Source: Globodera rostochiensis (taxonomy: Eukaryota > Nematoda > Chromadorea > Rhabditida > Heteroderidae). Taken from it: DNA of 64,000 nt. The DNA is taken from contig JAEVLN010000004.1 of the NCBI GenBank assembly GCA_018350325.1, forward strand, positions 4,377,834 through 4,441,833. Direction: 5' to 3'. Positions 58,301 through 64,000 of the stretch are shown here, in pieces. Position numbers and translations under genes: made by a program. Each line of letters starts with the position of its first letter. Within the stretch, counting starts at the first letter, position 1. Below the pieces are notes generated by a model. The model saw nothing but the letters and a program-made list of their open reading frames with translations. It did not search any database and had not been told where the DNA came from.

Positions 58301-61300
58301 TCTTCCCCCTCTCTCTTCCTTTCTCTTCCTTTTCCTTTTCCTTTTCCTCTTCCTCTTCCCCCTCTCTTCCTTTTCCTCTTCCTCTTCCTCTTCCCCCTCT
58401 CTCTTCCTTTCTCTTCCTTTTCCTTTCCTCTTCCCCCTCTCTCTTCCTTTCTCTTCCTTTTCCTTTTCCTCTTCCCCCTCTCTCTTCCTTTCTCTTCCTT
58501 TTCCTTTTCCTCTTCCCCCTCTCTCTTCCTTTCTCTTCCTTTTCCTTTTCCTCGCCCACTTTGTCTGATCCCTTCAACTTTCAACCCTTTCACTTTTGCG
58601 CCATTATCGGCGTATTTTCCATCCCCCCCCCCCGCTCACTTTTCTCTATTTTGCTACTGAACATTATTTTTATTTGACCAAATGTCCGTTCATTTATTTT
58701 AACCTTTTTTGTGATCAAAGGATTTGCCACGTCGCCGCTCTTCGCTTCCTTTTCTTTCACTTTATCAGATGCCCTCCCCTCCCCCACTCGTCCGAAAATT
58801 TTCCGGGTTCGCCCCCCCCCCGGGGATGTTTTGTTTGTGTTTATTATTTGCTTTTATTTTCCCCTTTCCCATCGATCCAAAACTGAGGAAATTCATTTTT
58901 AACTGATTTGTGGGGAGTCAAATTCATTTTGGGGGCGTTACTTTAAATAGGCATCGTCCCTTCCTTCTCGTCACATTATTTAGATCAGTGACGGCATTCC
59001 GTCTCAATTTTGGTCAATTCCATCCCTTCGACTGTCCGTCCGTCCGTCCCAACGCGTTCATTCACTCCCCCCCCCCCCCCAAATGCCTTCCTCTCAAAGC
59101 CCCTCCGGCGCTTCTCCCCCCCTCCCCCCCGGCGCTTCTCCTCCCCTCCCCCCCGGCGCTTCTCCTCCCCTCCCCTCCGCGCGACGTCTTCACAAATTCA
59201 AAAGCCCGCGGCGCCGCTTCTCGTCGCTGTGTTGCCTTTTCTGCGGTCTGGTGATGCCCTCCGAGGCTGCAGAAGAAACAGCGCAAAGGCCGCCCGCCGG
59301 AAACGAACGTTTTAAGGCTTCAAAAGAACACTTTGAAGTTGCCGGCACTTTGCCAACTTCAAAGGGACGGCGTGCGGCGACCGTTCCGTCGCCGGAGTTT
59401 TCGTCAAACGATTCGCGGGGCCATCAGTTGAAGTTGCGAAAGAAGCGCCGGCGGCGGTCGACTACGACCAGCGAATTTGGAGTCTTTCGTGAATCGGTGG
59501 AAGTGACGGAAGTGGAGACGATCTCTGAGGCGATCACTTTCGACCAACTTTTCCGATGGGCACTGCTTCAGGTGGTGCCAATGAATGCCATAACCCCCGG
59601 CTGAACTGAATCACTTTCCGGGACCCGAAATAGCGATTGAATTTCATTGAATCGTTTTGTTTGGTGATTTTGTGAGGTAATCGATGGAAGATTTGATTTG
59701 GTGATTTGAGGTGTCCGTGGACACGATGGCCATCACCGCCCTCCCTCTCGACTGTTGGCTGAAAGAACGGCTGAAAAATTGGGTGCAACTGTCCGGGCAC
59801 GAAGGTCCGAAGGCCGACCCAACGAAATTCTCACTCAGAATTCAGGGACTATTGTGCCCGCTTCCAATCACACGCTTTGGAAGAAGCAGCCCAAGGACAG
59901 CCAGACGGAGGCCCGCGCTTACGCCGAGATCACTGAAGGTGGGTGGGGAAGCTGATCGATCAGCCGGCTACTGCTTGATCAGCCGGGTACTGATCGATCA
60001 TCCCGGTATTGATCGATCATCCGGGTACTGCTCGATTATCCGGGAACTGATCGATCATCCGGGTACTGCTCGATCATCCGGGAACTGATCGATTATCCGG
60101 GTACTGATCGATCATCCCGGTACTGCTCGATCATCCGGGTACTGCTAGATCATCCGGGAACTGATCGATTATCGGGGTACTGATCGATCATCCCGGTACT
60201 GCTCGATCATCCGGGTACTGCTCGATCATCCGGGTACTGATCGATCATCCGGGAACTGATCGATCATCCGGGTACTGCTCGATCATCCGGGAACTGATCG
60301 ATTATCCGGGTACTGCTCGATTATCCGGGTACTGCTCGATCATCCCGGTACTGCTCGATCATCCGGGTACTGCTCGATCATCCCGGTACTGCTCGATCAT
60401 CCGGGTACTGATCGATCATCCCGGTACTGCTCGATCATCCGGGTACTGATCGATCATCCGGGTACTGATCGATCATCCCGGTACTGCTCGATCATCCCGG
60501 TACTGCTCGATCATCCCGGTACTGATCGATCATCCCGGTACTGCTCGATCATCCGGGTACTGATCGATCATCGGTTGGCGATCCTTTGTGGTAACATGTC
60601 CGACCAGTTTAGACCCAAGTCTCCACGGCATTACGCCAAAGTTTTACAAAGAAATTGCGCATAACCAAGAGTGTGAGTCTGCCTCCAATAATGGATGGAT
60701 ATTTGCTTCACTCCCCAACCATCTTCAGCATTCATCGAGATCCAAGACTTATTGGCACAGTTCCCGAACAAGGAAAGGCGTGCCATAATGGACATTAAAA
60801 TTGGCACACGGACATTTATGGAGTCGGAGGTTAACAACAGCACGAAGCGAGTGGATCTGTACCAGAAAATGGTGGCATTGGCACCGGACGAGCCGACGGA
60901 GGCCGAGCAGGGGGAGGGAAAAGTGACCAAACTGCGCTACATGCAGTTCAGGGAACGGTAAGCGCGTCCCCTCCCCCCCGGCGATGTTACGTTCTCTCAG
61001 AGAGTCCTCCTCGGCAGCCCTCGGCTTTCGCATTGAGGCGGCACAATTGCCGGGCGGAAAGTTGCAAAAGAACTTTAAAAAGGTTAAAAGTCGGCACAGA
61101 GTGCGACAGACTCTGACGGACTTTTTTGACGGACGCGCGGACGACTTCCGGCCGCAACTTCTCGACAGACTCCGCCAAATTCGGGAGGCGGTCGAACGTA
61201 GCGAATTCTTCCGAACCCACGAAGTTTTTTAATGAGAAATCGGAGGGAATTTTGAACTTTTGCGAAGGTGGTCGGCTCCTCCATTTTAATCATTTACGAC

Positions 61301-61539
61301 GAAAAACGCATCGGCGCGTGGCTGATCGACTTTGCCAAGTGCACTCGACTGGAGGACGGACAGAAGCTGAACCATCGGACGCCATGGACTCTGTAAGTGT
61401 GGGGACGAGAAATGTTTCAAGTTCTCTCTGATCACTTTGCTGAAGAGGCAATCACGAAGACGGATGGCTGACGGGGCTCGACAATCTGATCGAATTGCTG
61501 GCAGAGGATGAGGAAGAGAATGACCGATCGACCGATTGA
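55390..61539 (+). CDS. lfe-2: Inositol 1,4,5-trisphosphate 3-kinase
   Basis: Phosphorylates IP3 to IP4 in the cytosol, ending IP3-driven calcium release. The catalytic exons are certain and in phase: exon ending 59571, then 59711-59804, 59846-59938, 60613-60672, 60729-60957, 61001-61223, 61268-61392, 61446-61539. Motifs in order: LKNWVQLSGHEG, SFIEIQDLLAQFPN, IMDIKIGTRTF (catalytic PxxxDxKxG-type motif), DLYQKMVALAPDEPTE, KLRYMQFRE, ALGFRIEA, SSILIIYDEKRIGAWLIDFAKC (SSLL...IDF), GNHEDGWLTGLDNL. The 5' part is tentative: a possible first exon 55390-55510 (MDAGKLLLMANLIEDR) and low-complexity Ser/Pro/Gln exons between 55880 and 59570. Its introns hold a 780-base pyrimidine tract and a 19-base-unit array. 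The coding end runs straight into a 37-base minisatellite. Confidence 0.85.
57771..58552. repeat. Polypyrimidine tract (CTTCCT)n, about 780 bases
   Basis: Almost uninterrupted C/T on the plus strand: CTCTTC hexamers up to 20 times in a row (57837-57940), then higher-order units containing CCCCCTCTCTCTTCCTTTCTC. There are long open frames on both strands (Leu/Pro/Phe/Ser or Glu/Lys/Arg/Gly), caused only by composition. It lies inside the IP3 kinase gene, probably in an intron. Confidence 0.95.
59953..60580. repeat. Intronic minisatellite, about 19-base unit
   Basis: About 33 copies of a unit like GATCATCCGGGTACTGCTC, with alternatives CCCGGTACT / CCGGGAACT and GATCGATC / GCTCGATC. It fills the IP3 kinase intron 59939-60612. 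Units are rich in GATC palindromes. Confidence 0.93.
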
Positions 61540-61639
61540 TGACCAAAAAGGATGAAGACACGATTCCGAGAAGAAGGAGACATAGTAATCGATTTGAAGG
61601 GAACAGAGTGATCCGATCGACCGATGATACTACCGATCG

Positions 61640-62575
61640 GAGGAGGGGGAGTTGTTGAGACTGAACCGACTGATCGGAGGAGGGGGAGTTGTTGAGACTG
61701 AACCGACCGATCGAAGGAGAGGGAGTTGTTGAGACTGAACCGACCGATCGAAGGAGAGGGAGTTGTTGAGACTGAACCGACCGATCGGAGGAGAGGGAGT
61801 TGTTGAGACTGAACCGACCGATCGAAGGAGAGGGAGTTGTTGAGACTGAACCGACCGATCGGAGGAGAGGGAGTTGTTGAGACTGAACCGACCGATCGGA
61901 GGAGGGGGAGTTGTTGAGACTGAACCGACTGATCGGAGGAGGGGGCCGGAGCGGAGGAGGGGGATTTGTTGAGACTGAACCGACCGATCGGAGGAGAGGG
62001 AGTTGTTGAGACTGAACCGACCGATCGGAGGAGGGGGAGTTGTTGAGACTGAACCGACTGATCGGAGGAGGGGGAGTTGTTGAGACTGAACCGACTGATC
62101 GGAGGAGGGGAGTTGTTGAGACTGAACCGACCGATCGGAGGAGGGGGAGTTGTTGAGACTGAACCGACTGATCGGAGGAGGGGGAGTTGTTGAGACTGAA
62201 CCGACTGATCGGAGGAGGGGGAGTTGTTGAGACTGAACCGACCGATCGAAGGAGAGGGAGTTGTTGAGACTGAACCGACCGATTGGAGGAGGGGGAGTTG
62301 TTGAGACTGAACCGACCGATTGGAGGAGGGGGAGTTGTTGAGACTGAACCGACCGATCGGAGGAGGGGGAGTTGTTGAGACTGAACCGACCGATCGGAGG
62401 AGGGGGAGTTGTTGAGACTGAACCGACCGATCGGAGGAGGGGGAGTTGTTGAGACTGAACCGACTGATCGGAGGAGGGGGATTTGTTGAGACTGAACCGA
62501 CCGATCGGAGGAGGGGGAGTTGTTGAGACTGAACCGACCGATCGGAGGAGGGGGATTTGTTGAGACTGAACGACC
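61640..62575. repeat. 37-base minisatellite downstream of the IP3 kinase
   Basis: About 25 tandem copies of GAGACTGAACCGACCGATCG followed by GAGGAGGGGGAGTTGTT (37 bases). Variants have ACTGATCGG, ATCGAAGGAGAGG or ATTGGAGG. One copy carries an insertion GGGGCCGGAGCGGA near 61941. The array starts about 100 bases after the kinase stop codon. Confidence 0.95.
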
Positions 62576-62579
62576 GATT

Positions 62580-63118
62580 GGCGCTTTTCTCAATTTCAAA
62601 TGGTGGGACATAACATAACAAATGCTTCAGTCAATTGTTTTTTTTATAATAAAATATACATAATGTATATATCAAATAAAATGAAATGATAATGTGGAGA
62701 TTAATGTCCGCCCGCCGGAGGAAAGCGTTCATAAAACCAATTTAGGTAACACTTTTTTGAATTAAATTAATCGAAAATAAAATTGGTTAAGCGATCGCTA
62801 AATGGACGAAAAAGGGAATTCGTTTTGCCCTGAAAATGCGAGAAATGTCGGCGGACGTGTTGTTATTGTTGCTGTAATATAATGTCGGAATTGAAAAAAC
62901 ATTCCTTCCCACCGGACGGCGGGGGTGGAATCAATCATAAGAACCACGAATCCGCATCATTAAGAGTTAATTGGTTGTTTGTTGTCTATTACCATCTTTA
63001 CCCCCCAGGGTAGGTACTTTTAACCATGAACTAATTGGTTAGCGGCGGGTTATTTAACCACGAACTTCAGGCGGTTCGTTCTTTTATGATACGGATTTCA
63101 TGATTAATTAATGGTCAA
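62580..63118. other. Non-coding spacer
   Basis: AT-rich, with AATAAAATATAC near 62648 and no coding signal. On the minus strand this is the 3' flank of the membrane-protein exon that ends at 63119. Confidence 0.4.
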
Positions 63119-63388
63119 TTAACCGTCGGCAGCTTTCTTAAGATTCCACTCCGGCAGATGGATGCCTGGGGCTCTCTCTTTTTCCTTTCTCCCGTCGAAT
63201 ACCGTAATCCGCCTCCTCAACCGCCCGCTACCGTATCGTAACTCGCCCGGAAGAGCCTTTTGTGGAATTGCAGCTGAGACGGCAAAAGCAAACTCAACAA
63301 AAATTTTGTTTGATTGAAAGACCTTCCACACGGCGCCGCTCAGCAGAATGATGAGCAGAATGAGGAGGAGGAACACGGAGATCATCCT
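63119..63388 (-). CDS. Last exon of an unrecognised membrane protein
   Basis: On the minus strand a CCCCACAG acceptor at about 63389-63396 precedes an open frame to a stop at 63119-63121. It encodes a strong membrane helix (VFLLLILLIILLSGAVW) followed by about 65 soluble, Arg/Lys-rich residues. Partial gene; the upstream exons are beyond the window or beyond the G-rich array. No family recognised. Confidence 0.45.
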   Translation of the reverse strand, partial: RMISVFLLLILLIILLSGAVWKVFQSNKIFVEFAFAVSAAIPQKALPGELRYGSGRLRRRITVFDGRKEKERAPGIHLPEWNLKKAADG

Positions 63389-64000
63389 GTGGGGGGGGGA
63401 TTACTGTGTGGGGGGAGAGGGGGGGGGGATCAAGGGAGAGGGGGGTGAGGGTGGGGGGGGGGATCATCCTGTGGGGGGGGGGGGGGAGAGGGGATCATCC
63501 TGTGGGGGGGAGGGATTATTGTGTGGGGGGGGGAGATCAGGGGACGGGGGGGAGAGAGGGGGGTGAGGGTGGGGTGGGGGGGGGAGATCATCCTGTGGGG
63601 GGGAGGGATTATCCTGTGTGGGGGGGGGGAGATCAGGGCGGGGGGGGGGGAGAGGGGGTAGGGGGGAGATCAGGGGACGGGGGGGGGGGAGAGGGGGTGG
63701 GTGGGGGGGGGGAGATCATCCTGTGGGGGGAGGGATTATCCTGTGTGGGGGGGGAGATCAGGGACGGGGGGGGGGGGAGAGGGGGGTAGGGAGGGAGAAT
63801 CAGGGGACGGGGGGGAGAGGGGGTAGGGGGGAGATCCGGGACCGGGGGGGAGAGAGGGGGTAGGGGGGAGAGGGTGGGTAGGGGGGAGATTAGGGGACGG
63901 GGAGGGAGAGGGGGGTACGGGGGGGAGATCAGGGGCCGGGGGGGGAGAGGGGGTGGGAGGGGGGATCAGGGGACGGGGGAGGGAGGGCGAGAGGGGGTGG
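63389..64000. repeat. G-rich minisatellite containing copies of a splice-acceptor sequence
   Basis: Units combine GGAGATCATCCTGTGGGGGG, GGGATTATCCTGTGTGGGGG and GATCAGGGGACGGGGGGGGAGAGGGGG. It continues to the window edge. The first unit is contiguous with, and shares sequence with, the acceptor of the minus-strand exon at 63388. Strong G-quadruplex potential on the plus strand. Confidence 0.93.

Noticed and set aside
57729..58677. Long Glu/Lys/Arg/Gly and Leu/Pro/Phe/Ser frames on opposite strands
   Set aside because: Pure composition effect of the polypyrimidine tract.
59953..60580. CRISPR-like direct repeats
   Set aside because: Contiguous 19-base units with no spacers, in a eukaryotic intron.
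61286..62621. Two long overlapping minus-strand reading frames (441 and 389 codons) rich in Ser, Pro and Gln
   Set aside because: They are translations of the 37-base minisatellite, open in all frames because the unit has no stop codons on that strand; no start or splice context supports a gene.
63348..63863. Glycine-rich plus-strand frames
   Set aside because: Readings of the G-rich array at the window end.

Overview
The window is nuclear DNA of an animal, most likely a nematode. It holds about 19 tightly packed protein-coding genes whose introns are mostly 35-70 bases. Genes on the same strand often follow one another after only 90-260 bases, which looks like nematode operons. At least two introns start with GC rather than GT. 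That habit, with the short introns and many G/C homopolymer runs, would fit a tylenchid plant parasite such as a cyst nematode, but this assignment is inference only. I reconstructed most genes exon by exon and checked reading phase across junctions. Conserved families made this possible; where junctions could not be resolved I say so.

Layout, left to right. 1-7334 (+): the tail of a beta-propeller-like gene, then CSTF3 (cleavage stimulation factor 77 kDa subunit), then the bifunctional mRNA capping enzyme. 8450-13953 (+): VAP (ER contact-site protein), a ZDHHC3/7 palmitoyltransferase, then GPAA1 (GPI transamidase). 14564-17062 (-): an intron-containing histone H2B with a 3' histone stem-loop, and a divergent PP1-type phosphatase. 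17330-20138 (+): USP48 deubiquitinase, divergent from the phosphatase with two opposed TATA boxes between them. 20812-31726 (+): one very large gene, DMXL/rabconnectin-3 alpha. 32414-42031 (+): a LITAF-domain gene, an NKIRAS-like small GTPase, a UBAP2L/lingerer-like UBA protein, and a second LITAF gene. 42393-46682 (-): AP endonuclease (APEX1/EXO-3) followed by DCAF7/WDR68. 48122-51912 (+): a topoisomerase-III-like protein that lacks the catalytic tyrosine, fused to an Arg/Ser-rich tail, and 86 bases later an RRM protein with a Ser/Pro-rich tail. 52870-64000 is repeat-rich: five long low-complexity or minisatellite arrays surround and interrupt an inositol-trisphosphate 3-kinase gene (catalytic exons 59711-61539, +). 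The end of a minus-strand membrane protein gene (63119-63388) runs into a G-rich array.

Functional groupings: pre-mRNA 5' capping and 3' end formation are adjacent (CSTF3, capping enzyme). The VAP, DHHC and GPAA1 trio all act on ER/Golgi membranes and lipid anchoring of proteins. The most unusual items are the putatively inactive topoisomerase III paralogue with its RRM partner, the PP1-like protein with Asp to Asn at a metal ligand, two independent 16-base micro-exons, a 56-base near-perfect hairpin in a capping-enzyme intron, and a minisatellite whose unit contains a copy of a splice acceptor.
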